Origin: Jaapia argillacea MUCL 33604
Lineage: Eukaryota; Basidiomycota; Agaricomycetes; Jaapiales; Jaapiaceae
DNA length: 64,000 nucleotides
Direction of reading: 5' to 3'
Assembly (NCBI GenBank): GCA_000697665.1
Contig: KL197732.1
Span: forward strand, 12,154 to 76,153
Shown here: piece after piece, positions 53,999 to 64,000 of the stretch
Numbering within the stretch: the first letter of the stretch is position 1
Layout of the letters: each line of letters starts with the position of its first letter
Position numbers and translations under genes: made by a program
Notes under the pieces: generated by a model
Seen by the model: only the letters and a program-made list of their open reading frames with translations
Databases searched by the model: none
What the model was told of the DNA's origin: nothing

Positions 53999-56305
53999 CT
54001 TTAGTTCTCCATGTCCCGTATCCTCTCGATACAGAATCCATTGGCCTCCTCCCCACCCCACGCTTGCGAAACTGAATACTCAAGGGTCTACCCTGTCATT
54101 CCCATTTCTTAGGGCGGGGTTCTAGGCCCTCTCTGAGTACCCATTGGTGGCCGCACCTGCCAAACGGTGTCCCACGTCCATTTCCGTATTGAATGGGGGT
54201 GGATCCTCCATCGCGTAACCTATGCGGATCCTCCTTCGCTTAACGCCCCGCCAATGCAGACTAGGGGTTGTATCATAACCTAAACGCTGTCCATCCTAGA
54301 TCGTGTTCTTGGTATTTGGGGGAGTGTTTATTGCTCGGTCATTAGTGAAGTTGATTGGATGGCGAAAGCTCTTACCCTTTCTCGTACCTATGGTCCACGA
54401 CGATCTGACGTTTGATGTCAATTGGGGAAGGCCTCGCGATGGTATCGACGGTAAACATGAGGGTAAGCCGAGAACTATATACTAACCACTTGACCACGAT
54501 GCTGGCTAGCTATATGCAGCACTCGAGATCAATGGGCTTTTACTTGCGGCGGAGGAGACAAAATGACCGTTAAGGTTGGAGGATTACGACACGGTTTGAT
54601 GCTTATCCGCGAGCCTGCTTGATTTTAATGGGAGGGAGGCGCGGAAGGCCTAAAGTTAGAGGGGATGTGAATGAAGAGCTTGCTTGCCACCGTACTAGCA
54701 GAGAATTGTGGCGAATAATGGAAGGGGCGGAACAGAGTACCCATTATCAACGGCGAAGCAAAATCAATGACCTCACCTTGACCCCAGGTACGGCACGGCA
54801 GGTACACCAAGCACCCGCGCGTGCCCTTCACCAAATTCAACCGATCGTACACACCATTCGATTGTGCTGGCGTTGCAACACTACCAGTCATTAGATGATC
54901 GAGTTACAGTGGCCTTGGAGTTCGAGAAAATGGGGGTGTTTCTCGATAGGCAGAAAGAGAAGCTCGATACGGATATACCGCGGTGTGTATTTCTCGAGGG
55001 GGACGATCTTGGGCGCGGCGAAAGTTCAAGCAGGGGGCGAGGATGGGAGTTTGAGGCGTTGGCGTTGTGAGAGAGGTCGGCTGTCGGCCCGTTCACCCGT
55101 GCGAAATCTCGGGTGCTTGAAGACGCCACCGCACTTAGTCCAGAACACAATTCTGACTCCTTTGGTTCAACGTGCAACGCTCCTGGATGCTACAACCTCC
55201 TGGCCCTACACCCGAATTTCCCTCCTCAAATCACTCGGCATACGTCCTGAAGGCCTGAAGACGGAATGATTTGATACCTAGGCGAGATATTATTGCTAAT
55301 CGGGGTACAGAAAGCGACGAAAACTACGTGGATTTGATTCGTTCTACCCTTGACACTCGAGTGGTTTTCGATATCACACCACTTGGTAGCGTAGGGGGGT
55401 TGTTTGGTGCAGTGGAGGCTGCCCGTTCTCTGAGTGTATGGCTAGATCGCCTGCGATCGGTAGTTCATCTCTGTCTTGTCGTTCATCGCACTACTCTGTT
55501 GTCTCGCCCTCCTCGTGTCACCTTCAGCCTCGTCGCTCATCAAACTCATCTCCACATTTCAATGGGCATCATCCACCGTTTCCTTACCCACCAGGTGCAC
55601 CATCCCTGATTCAGCCATCTGTCTAATAGACAGTCGACATGCGAGCGACGCCACGATATAATTAAACCTCTTCTGATTTTTGGACCCTGGGTATCGCTTT
55701 TCCACCCTGCACGATCCGCAACCTCTGGGAGTTGTAATCGAGTCTTACCTTGTTTTGATGTCGATATTGGTGTTCCACGGTTATCAAACCAACAATCGAA
55801 CCATCCCTCTCTTTTGGCTACTTGGTGCTTTCGGGAAGCCGACGTTGCTAGCTCTTGCCGGTTGATTCTTCGCCATCGTCATCGCCATCGCCGGTACTTG
55901 CACTCAAAACACAAATCTGGCGCACCACTCATTCATTTGGTGGCTATGGACATCACTAGAGTTGCTCGACAGCCTCTCGAACTCCTCGATGCAGTCATCT
56001 CGCTTGTACTTGTCCTGCCTCCCCCTTCATCCTTGAGGATTACTTTCTGTTTCTCGTAGTCAGCTTCGGTGCACCGTCGGTCAACCGTGGCTCCACAACC
56101 ATTACCGGAGGCCTCCATCATCCCCCACCTGGTCCTGGAAATACCTCGGACTTGCCATCAAATTCCTCCCAACTTGAATCATTTCCGTCCATAGCCGTCC
56201 TATCATTAGCAAACTCCATCACCTGATCAATCGCAATCATCTATAAGTCGGCTCGTTCTTCCTTGGCCATTTCCTTCTCATTTCTCTCGAGCTTGTTTTT
56301 GCACT
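53999..56305. other. 2.3 kb without a recognisable gene
   Basis: Many short frames on both strands. A plus-strand frame near 55711-55865 (PLGVVIESYLVLMSILVF) looks like one membrane helix and resembles a stretch in repeat A (9714-9752, GVVLESYLVRVLAF), so a decayed membrane protein gene may be common to both places. A frame at 55476-55661 starts like a signal peptide but is short. A direct repeat, ggatcctccNtcgcNtaac, occurs twice at about 54200 and 54225. Confidence 0.35.
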
Positions 56306-57627
56306 ATGGCAGCCAATAACGGGATCAAGATGGCTGAGTATCGTCAGCTTGGAAAGTGTGGTTTACGGGTTTCCGTTCCTATCGTAAGTTATTACCTCAT
56401 TTTTCGAATGGCTCGTTCACTCACTCTATGTCGTTTCATCCAGCTCGGAGCTATGAGTTTCGGTACAAAGAAATGGGCGGTAAGAATATGACTATGAAAT
56501 AGCATAGATGATCGAGCTTATCACATCTTAATAGCCATGGGTCATCGAAGAGGACGAAGCTTTACCTCTCCTCAAGGCTGCTTGGGATCATGGGGTTACT
56601 ACCATTGACACCGCGAACGTTTACTCTAACGGCGAGTCTGAAAAAATCATCGCCAAATTCATCGAAACGGTAGGTTCTCGTCTCCCTCGTATCTTCGCTT
56701 CATCCCTTCGAGCTCAAATTATGGCCCTCAGTACAACATCCCCCGTAGCGAACTCATAATCGCCACCAAATGCATCGGACTCGTTTCTAGGGACCCCACA
56801 ATCCGTACAGGTCTCCGTCCCGATCTTGCAAACCTTCGGGAATACGTGAACCAAGGTGGCCTTTCGCGCGGTGCGATCTTCAAACAAGTCGATGCGTCCC
56901 TTGAACGTCTCAGGACATCCTACATCGACCTTCTTCAGATTCACAGGTTTGATCCGAAAGTACCGGTCGAGGAGACGATGAAGGCGTTGCATGATGTGGT
57001 GGAGAGTGGGAAGGTTAGGTATATTGGGGCTAGTTCTATGCGGTGTTGGCAGTTTGCGTTGATGAATGAGGTTGCGGAGAAGAATGGGTGGACGAAATTT
57101 GTGAGCATGCAGGATGAATACTCGTTGCTGTATCGTGAGGATGTGAGTTTCTTTCCCCCTGCACTCCTCTCCATTTCGATGTTGAGGCATATTTTGTTTT
57201 TCAGGAACGAGAAATGCACGCATATTGTAACTACAATGGGATCGGTATCATCCCTTGGGCACCCCTAGCAGCAGGAGCGCTCGCCCGACCTTTCGGCACC
57301 CAAACCACTCGCTCATCACTATCAGTAGCCCAGTACAAAGATTCCGATAAACTGATCATCTCGCGCGTTGATGAGCTTGCAAAGAAGAAGGGTTGTACGA
57401 TGGGCCAGATTGCGTTGGCTTGGACTCAAACGAAAGTGGCGAGTCCTATTGTTGGGTGTAGTTCTGCTGAGAGGTTGGAAGAGGCTATCGTGCAAGGCGT
57501 AGAGCTCACGAAGGAGGAGATTGTGTACCTTGAGGAACCGTGCGTTTGTCGATTTGGGTTGCGATGTCGATGCTGATTTCCCTTGACTCTCAGGTACGAA
57601 CCCAAACCAATTCGTGGCCATGCATGA
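56306..57627 (+). CDS. aldo-keto reductase (NADPH-dependent, AKR TIM barrel)
   Basis: Six to seven exons with matching phases from ATG at 56306 to TGA at 57625-57627. Protein order: [63 protein letters not shown] (Asp and Tyr of the tetrad), [12 protein letters not shown] (Lys), [18 protein letters not shown] (His), [52 protein letters not shown], and the cofactor-binding end [17 protein letters not shown] with [10 protein letters not shown]. It ends [10 protein letters not shown]. The catalytic Asp-Tyr-Lys-His set is complete. Closest in style to fungal AKR9 or YakC-like enzymes that reduce aldehydes or ketones; the substrate is unknown. Its decayed paralogue lies at 14713-16018. Confidence 0.93.
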
Positions 57628-58241
57628 TCGGCCGACCTCTTCGGTGATAGATATTAGATCGTTGCTGTAGCATAGAGGCGGCGTATCCATACGTTTTTCA
57701 CTCATCTCCACTCCAGTTCGACGTTTATTGAGGATTATTTCGGACCCGGTCATCCGGAGCGCGACGCCACCACGCTCAGCCTTGAAAGTGGGATTGAAAT
57801 TCGACAGTTACATGTCTAATTCCACTCACCCTCGTCGAAATCAAGTCAATGACTAGTCTTCTCGCACCTCGTCAGGTCGTGACCGAAGATTTTTCTCGGG
57901 TTGTGATACCCAATATTCGGCTCGAGTTCCAGCAAGAGCTGCTCGACCTACTTTGCGGTGTCAGGTCCTACATCAGCAAACAAGACCGCCCAAAATCATA
58001 ATCATCGTAAAGCTAGGTGTCTGTCCCATCCTGGCGACTGCTTTCGGGATTCGGAGCTTGGAAGGTGAAAAGCAGACGACGGACATTGCGGTTCAGAGGT
58101 CCGTATATCACCTAGTCGACGGAGAGGGAGCGGGGAACCGGACAGAAGAATCCTGGATTACACTAGGCGGTCAGTGGTCGGCCTCGGGCACTATTGATCA
58201 CTAAGAATGACGGACCTCTTACGATGGACATGAGGCGAGTG
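57628..58241. other. intergenic, no gene recognised
   Basis: 3' flank of the aldo-keto reductase gene and the left flank of the inverted-repeat element. An 83-codon frame at 57953-58204 has no motif. Confidence 0.45.
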
Positions 58242-60263
58242 CATCAGGAAAATCCCCAACTGAGAATTGTCGAAATTTGTCGAAAATTAGTGACAATCGA
58301 GTGCTATTTCCTACCACCAGAGACAATCCTTGCCAACCGATGACTCCAGACCATGATACATTCAATGACATTAGAATATGGCGACGAACGAAATTCAACG
58401 AGTGTGGGTCCTATATAATTAATATCTATGTAGAAAGTTCATAGTCGTGGCTTGTTTCAAAATGGCGTCGCATGTTCATTCATGGGGAGTAACAGGTGCG
58501 AATTCAGGGTGAAGTAATACACTACATGGAGATCGAAGAAAGGGACGGGACACAGACCTCATGCCATCACATTCGCAACAGATTGGGGGGTTTGGGGAGT
58601 AGCTTCTTACAGCACGACTCGTGTAATTGAAAGACAACGCACATCCGAGCGACACGGTAACCTGGCCGAACAAAGGGACAAATTTCATCACTGGGGGTAA
58701 TGAAATCATTGGAAGGACACTCATCCTCGATACCTGTGTCTCTCCCACCTTATCCCCCCCCAATTCACTAGCAGCATGTTGATACCCAATTCCTTCCCAA
58801 GTCGGATGCTCAAGGGTGGATAGCATTGCGGATGAAGATCTCGAGAGGATGAGTGTTGAAAGAGGGGGTTGTGAGGTGAGGTGTGATAGGATGAATCAGA
58901 CTTCGAATGTAATTTAGCTGCCAGAGGGGTCCAAATGCAGATGTGAGAACGGGAATGCTGGGTACAGTTGGTTCATGGTTTTGCGGTGGGGATCAACGAA
59001 TCGCCGTGAGGTGTGGGGGATAGGATGAATTTGTATTGTTCGAATGGAAGTCAGCTGCCAGACGACTAGCAGGAGAGTGGGAAAGCTGGGTACAGTCAAC
59101 CTTGGTTGCGGGTGGGGCTCGAGGCTGCCAGGGTAAGACCAAGTGAGCGAGCGTCACGGCATGTGGGTTACAACCGATGTTCAGGCCAACTTCAAGACTG
59201 GAATTGGACTTGGGCGAATTTCGTCGTCAACGTCACGTGCTTTAGGTTGAACTTCAAGTTTAAACTCAGCTCGCCTTTCACTAGCTTTCCTCCTCCCAAT
59301 TTCTCCCCTCCACCCTCCTTCTCCGTCGTCGTCCTCGCCAGTATGTGTTGATCACCCTCCGTCAGTTTGGCTTCTGGCTGTGCGTTGACGTCTACTTACA
59401 ACTGCATCACAAGCATGTGTTGGTTTGATTTCGACAAGCCATGCTACGCGGCAGTCAACGCCCGAGTCGATCCCATGGTCAGACACGATTCCCGCACTGG
59501 GTTCGGACTATGTACGCCCTCTCCCCCTAGTCTATCACCTTCGGTCTGGTTGATTTAGTGACACAGGTCCCCAACTGACAATTTCTTAGAGTACTCCCTG
59601 GTATGAGACCGACCCTTCCCTCCATATGCAGTATTCTCTCAGACACCACCTCTCGTCATCAAGGGATGGACTCCATTTCAGGGTATGTTCCACGTCCTGC
59701 CAGGAGCCTGTGGCCGAGTTAACCCATCAGCTCTGTAGTGACCCATAGACCCACCATCCCAAACCTTCCTGTATCGGAGGGTGTCAATCGCACCTTTTGC
59801 AACAGTCAGGTGGTGATTGGCTCCGAGTCTGGCACCTCTCCCCCACTCCTTCCCCCTTGACCCATTGCTCACTTTCCACCTCATTTCCGGTGTTATTGTC
59901 AACGCCGATTCTTTGTCCTGTGATACCTCACCTGGTCGATGTAGATTCGGTGAAGGACAATTTTGAGGTGGTCGGCTCTTGTGTAGATTGGTAGCATATA
60001 CATTCATTTGTAACCTATGTAGTTCACAATACATTTTTTTTGTAACGAACATCCTCCTGAAGAAATGTGATCCAAAAAACCAGTGAAAGAATGGATGCTA
60101 ATTGAGAGAATATGGTGCCAATTGGCGAAAATTTGGCGACAATATGGCGACAAAGTTGACACTGTTTTCAACTTTGTACAATTGGCGAAAACGATGCCAA
60201 TCTGCCAATTGTCGACAATTTTTGACAATTTTCGACAATTCTCAGTTGGGGATTTTCCTGATG
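58242..60263. mobile_element. 2.0 kb non-autonomous DNA transposon-like element with about 60 bp terminal inverted repeats
   Basis: The left end (58242-58300) starts catcaggaaaatccccaact; the right end (60204-60263) is its inverted complement, ending ttggggattttcctgatg. The outer 35 bases are identical and the next 25 differ at a few sites. Just inside the right end is a subterminal region with small palindromes (aaagttga and tcaacttt at about 60153-60176) and repeated ttggcgaaaa motifs. No transposase is recognisable, so it is non-autonomous or gutted. A target duplication is not clear (tg on both sides at most). Inside are a direct repeat of about 95 bp at 58882 and 59013, and a possible captured exon near 59415 (MCWFDFDKPCYAAVNARVD). 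Superfamily not assignable by eye. Confidence 0.65.
58882..59108. repeat. direct repeat pair inside the element
   Basis: Two copies of about 95 bp, 58882-58978 and 59013-59108, share gataggatgaat, ttcgaatg, agctgccaga, gagaacggga or gagagtggga, and gctgggtacagt in the same order. Function unknown; a local duplication. Confidence 0.7.
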
Positions 60264-62316
60264 TGTTCGATTGTAGAGATCTTAGCTGAATGTTTCGCGA
60301 GCGTTCGATCTATGCTCGTTCATTCGACTTAATTCGCCATTCGGGAGTTCATGTGCGACACTCGCTAATGAGACGAATTCTGTGTCAATGATCTATTGAC
60401 CGAATGGATCAATTTCGTACGGAAAGCGAAGTGAAGTTGGTCAAAGTCCTGACTGACCTAATCCCGCAGACAAAGTCCATCACGCTCCAAGCAAGCTTCT
60501 CCTGCAAGCGTATGATAGCCTTACTCGCTCGACGGGAATATCATTAACCTGTTCCCAATCGTCCCACTGCGAAAATGGGATGACTGCCTGTGCAGTAGAG
60601 AATCCAGACCTCGTTCAAACCAGCAGTGTCCTTGGATCTCATCAGTTCGAATCATTCCCATGTGAGATAATCTTGGGATTTAGTGAGCCGAAATCAGATC
60701 TGGTGGTTTAGTGACGTTGAACATCTACTTTCGGGAAGTAAGCAGCGGAGGGCGAGCCGTGTGATTGGGTATTTTTTCGGACTCCCCTACCTCCTGGTCA
60801 GCCGATATTGGACGGATGGATACAACTGATGGAGAGTTGGGGTGGCGCTTTGGATCTCCTGCTGTTCCTCGGAATTGGAGGGAGATGGCGTATTGAATTG
60901 AAATTATTGGAGGGATGTTTTCGAAAGGGAGACGGAGAATTGTATTTGGACTAGGTCCAGATTGGCTATATCGTCTGCCATCAATCACGATCAATGGGTA
61001 GGTGAAGAGAATAAAGAGACGGACCTGGGACTGTATGCTCTAATTTACCAGCACTCTGAGGTTGATCTCAAAGACTCGCATCCGTCGCGACGAACGTAGA
61101 TCGCCAATGTTCCCAGGCCATTGAACTCGAGATGCTTGGTCAGGTTTAGCGAGGCTGCTGAGAGGTTTCAATTTTCATCCTGGGTAGTGTCGACGGCTCC
61201 ATCTGTTGGAACGGGTGCTCGCGGGACCAACTGGATATGCGAATTGTTGAGCGGGCTCAAAGGGCGAAAATGTTGATGTTTTTCTGAAATCAGTTCGTCG
61301 GTGGTTGGTTTCGAAGATAATGTCGAGATGGAGACTCACCTACGTCGGATGCGACTGCTCTTTCTCAAATGTCGGTCACGAGTGCAACACATCAACTCTC
61401 GGTGATGACATGGACTTAGAAATCCAGTATATGGTATTGTTTTCCACGGATAGCCAGCAGGAGGAACTGTCTCCTACATACCTGTGTATCCGAGTCACCA
61501 CCTCGTCTTAAAAACGTAGTGCAAACCGAGGAGCTGGAGAGCGCGCCATTCGAGAGTCTCCTTCAAAGCCTTCGGACCCACCCCCATCCAAGGCCTTAAG
61601 CAAAACGGGCGAACCCCGCTTCTTCCTGTTTAAACTCCCCAAACGAGTTCCAAACAGACGAACATCTTCATGGGGAAGTTTTGTTAATCCCAAGGGCATT
61701 GGTACATCTTGAGATGACCACAATTCTCGTCAACGCATCTTCAAGTTGTCCACATTTGAAAGTCGCAATAGAGGACGAGTGGTTTAATTGTAGACGGCAA
61801 GAGGAAGGGAGGGCCATTCGCAGAGTAAGCCCGTACCCGCCAGTGATGAGTTCCAAGAAATGTAGGTAGGAGCAAGGTAGGAGAGAGCCCGTGTCCAACA
61901 CGGGCAACACCAGTGAGGTTTCGGAGAAACAGACTCAAGTGGGGGACGTCCTTGAGCCGTAACGCCTTGATGCCGTCCACAAAAACCCTTCCTCTTCACC
62001 TCCAAGCTCTGAAACGGTATTCTTGACATCATCTCAGCTGTATACTACACTCTGGCGTCATGGTGCTCCAAGATTCTTTACGAAAACTTGGAACTTCAAG
62101 TTGCCGTAGGCCGATTGATTTTCAGGTTAAGTTACTAACTTCAGCGCTAGTAGTGTCAAGCAGCCTCAGGCTATAGACGAGCTATAGGCGCTGGGTCGCT
62201 GTGTTTGGCAGATCAATAGCAAAACTTTGATCTTCCGTGTGAGCGCCGTGCAGGCCGCCTCGTGTAGCATCTTGATCTCGCCCTTGACCTCGTTCTCCGA
62301 CACAGTGCTGGTACTC
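60264..62316. other. 2 kb without a recognised gene; possible minus-strand gene relic
   Basis: At 61508-62032 the minus strand has three partly overlapping frames with pieces such as LRLKDVPHLSLFLRNLTG, LEDALTRIVVISRCTNALG and, near 61510, LEWRALQLLGLHYVF. The LRLKDVPHL wording recalls the leucine-rich part of F-box/LRR proteins, but the frames shift between pieces, so this is probably a broken copy. The rest of the interval shows nothing. Confidence 0.3.
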
Positions 62317-63493
62317 ATGAGGGGTTCGGGCCTTTCATCCCAAATCGCCCTTGAGGAGTGCTCCTGGTAAGATCGTCAGTTGTGGACACTCATGTACCCC
62401 TTGAACACTCGTGTGCTTCCTGACACAGTATTCGTATCTTGGTCATCGGAATGGTGACGGTTGTTTCATCCTTCTTCATGCGGTGTCTGATGCTTGAGCT
62501 CACAGACCGGAGTCGGGAAGTCGACCCTGATCAATTGCGCCTTCAAAGCCAATATCGCAGTAAGATCTCCTGGTTCTTTCCATTGGTCCTACCAACCTAA
62601 TGTGGTTCATTCACCATCAGAACGTATCTGATCGTCGAGCTAGTGTATCGAACATCGAAAATGAACTTATTCCTCCGGAAAACCCTCGGTTCATTCTCCA
62701 CGATTCCCAAGGTCTCGAGACCGGTGAGGTTGACAACTTGAACAAGATAAAGGATTTCGTCAAGCGTAGGATGGCCGAGCCTAAGGTTCAGGATAGGCTC
62801 CATGCCATCTGGTGAGTCCCTCTCCGGCATCCCACGCCTTTCTTGATAGCTGTCTCGCAGGCTCTGCGTTGAGGTTCCCCGGGCGGGCGGGCGGTTATTC
62901 GAGGCTGGAACTGAGGAATCGCTCCGGCTCGGGGGGGATGAGTGTGAGTCACCATATCTGTTTGCTGCAGTGCCGTCGCTGATATATGCGTGCATCTCAG
63001 TGCCCGTTATTGTGGTGTTCACTAAGTGTGACCTGCTGCTCCTTCTGAAGCGTAACGAATTGAGGGGTAAACTTCCTGAGGTAGAGAGAACCCTTGCTGC
63101 AAAGAGACAGGCCGACGTATTTTTTGAAGAGCGTTGTAAAACACCTTTGATCCGGCTGGTACGAAACCCATCCTACGTGAGAGTTTCTTGTGCGTTTTGG
63201 TAGTCACGTCCACCTACTTCATCCCATTCGGCTGATTTTTCTCTCGCATCTTAGATGACGATTATTCCTCGTTATCGCGGCTACTCGAAGTCACATCCAG
63301 CCTTGTGGTAAGTCGGCTTTGTTGAAGGGGACGTGTAGATTGTTTCATCCGATTGTTTCAGCCACTGCCCGACAAGTGAGCTCCTCTGAAGCTGGAGCCA
63401 TCTGTTGCGTGCGTGACCACTGCTGTATGGTGTTCTCCTTTGATCCTGACAGGTTCTTTGTAATCAGCGTTGGTATGACAAGTCCGGGATGAC
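62317..63493 (+). CDS. G-domain (P-loop GTPase) protein, Agaricomycete type; 3' end uncertain
   Basis: Exons 62317-62366, 62429-62453, 62506-62559, 62621-62811, from 62861, from about 62971, and 63256-63307 join in phase. Motifs: G1 as GMTGVGKST (residues 24-32), spliced across an intron after Met; the switch region RRASVSNIENELIPPE; G3 as HDSQGLETGEV; LHAIWLCVEVPRAGGRLFE; and G4 as VVFTKCDLL (TKCD for NKxD). Then FFEERCKTPLIRLV, YVRVSYDDYSSLSRLLEVT. These are hallmarks of the G-domain proteins that are common and variable in mushroom genomes, of unknown role. After VTSSLV the gene may end at 63491-63493 through PLPDKFFVISVG, or use other exons. Confidence 0.82.
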
Positions 63494-64000
63494 CTACGAC
63501 GATATCGATATCCTGCCTCTTAAGATCCCGGGAGGATCTTTGTCTATGAGTACCATCTAGTGACAGGCAATGCCAGACATGCCTCGACACTGTCCATCTC
63601 CTATATATCAACAACGCTCAACTTTCTCCTGTGTGGTGTCCCTTCTACGGTCAGGTCGGGGAGATCCAGTCTTGGTTCGTGCATCTTTGCTCCATATCCA
63701 CTTGTACTTATCATCAACGGGGGCACCATCCTCATCCTTACTCATTCCGATCATTCACCCTCTACAGAGACAGAGGTGGTTGTCCACACATCATGGACTA
63801 TCTTTCAAATCATTGTCTTATTCGAGATCTCTCTACGTCAACTGCGAGACTCCGTACTTTATATCACCACCCTACTCGATGCTCGATGATTCTGGATGCT
63901 TGAGTTGCATCGGGAACTGTATCGTTTTTCAGGCCGTTTGGATACAGGGGGGGGAGGTGCTACCGAGAGTGTACGTGCTGTTCGACGTCGAGAATTTCGA
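63494..64000. other. right edge, unresolved
   Basis: May hold 3' exons of the G-domain gene. A plus-strand frame to 63903 (ending STSTARLRTLYHHPTR) has no motif. The last 60 bases contain a run of G. Confidence 0.35.

Noticed and set aside
55476-55661. Plus-strand frame with a signal-peptide-like start (MSFIALLCCLALLVSPSASS)
   Set aside because: Only 61 codons, overlaps two other open frames in the same pyrimidine-rich stretch, and has no partner exons.

Overview
This window is nuclear DNA from a filamentous basidiomycete, most likely an Agaricomycete. Genes are cut by many 45-70 bp GT-AG introns. Several proteins belong to families known mainly from mushroom-forming fungi: a DUF6532-like fragment, two different F-box families, a MYND-finger protein, a kinase-TPR fusion, an unclassified G-domain protein and a C2-less phosphatidylserine decarboxylase. 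I see no rRNA, tRNA or CRISPR. All calls come from reading translations, splice signals and family motifs by eye; no search was run.

Layout. 0-4 kb: the 3' end of a DUF6532-like gene, then a protein kinase-TPR gene broken by one in-frame TGA in the activation segment. 6-8.5 kb: a ten-exon phosphatidylserine decarboxylase. 9.5-16 kb: a MYND-finger gene on the minus strand between two copies of a 0.65-0.7 kb dispersed repeat; the second copy lies beside a decayed aldo-keto reductase whose intact paralogue is at 56.3 kb. 16-19.8 kb: no recognisable gene. 19.8-31 kb: a roadblock/LC7 dynein light chain, a Zn2Cys6 regulator, a large F-box protein, a secreted unknown, and a head-to-head VPS29/MDM35 pair. 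32-38 kb: a GNAT acetyltransferase, a secreted PLC-like phosphodiesterase, an unknown protein and a Dal5-type MFS permease. 49.8-57.6 kb: a second F-box protein, a Ser/Pro-rich unknown and the intact aldo-keto reductase. 58.2-60.3 kb: a 2.0 kb element with about 60 bp inverted ends. 62.3-63.5 kb: a P-loop GTPase.

The most interesting part is 38.6-48.6 kb. A minus-strand gene for a membrane-anchored helical protein (38623-40061) lies head-to-head with the first of four tandem plus-strand genes. The four encode closely related, unrecognised single-pass membrane proteins of about 405-411 residues, and all four keep the same exon plan (exons 2-4 of 178, 492 and 264 nt). Each repeat carries not only the plus gene but also the shared divergent promoter and a decayed piece of the minus gene's first exon. 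The unit that multiplied was therefore a bidirectional promoter plus its plus-strand gene. A fifth promoter unit at 48.3-48.6 kb has no gene behind it. The local expansion of intact genes, beside a structurally similar divergent partner, is the best candidate here for an undescribed system; its function is unknown.

Functional links are modest. Mdm35 and phosphatidylserine decarboxylase both belong to phospholipid metabolism, and Vps29 to endosomal retromer, but they are spread out and show no clustering logic. Accessory families (F-box, kinase-TPR, G-domain, MYND, tandem array) alternate with conserved housekeeping genes.
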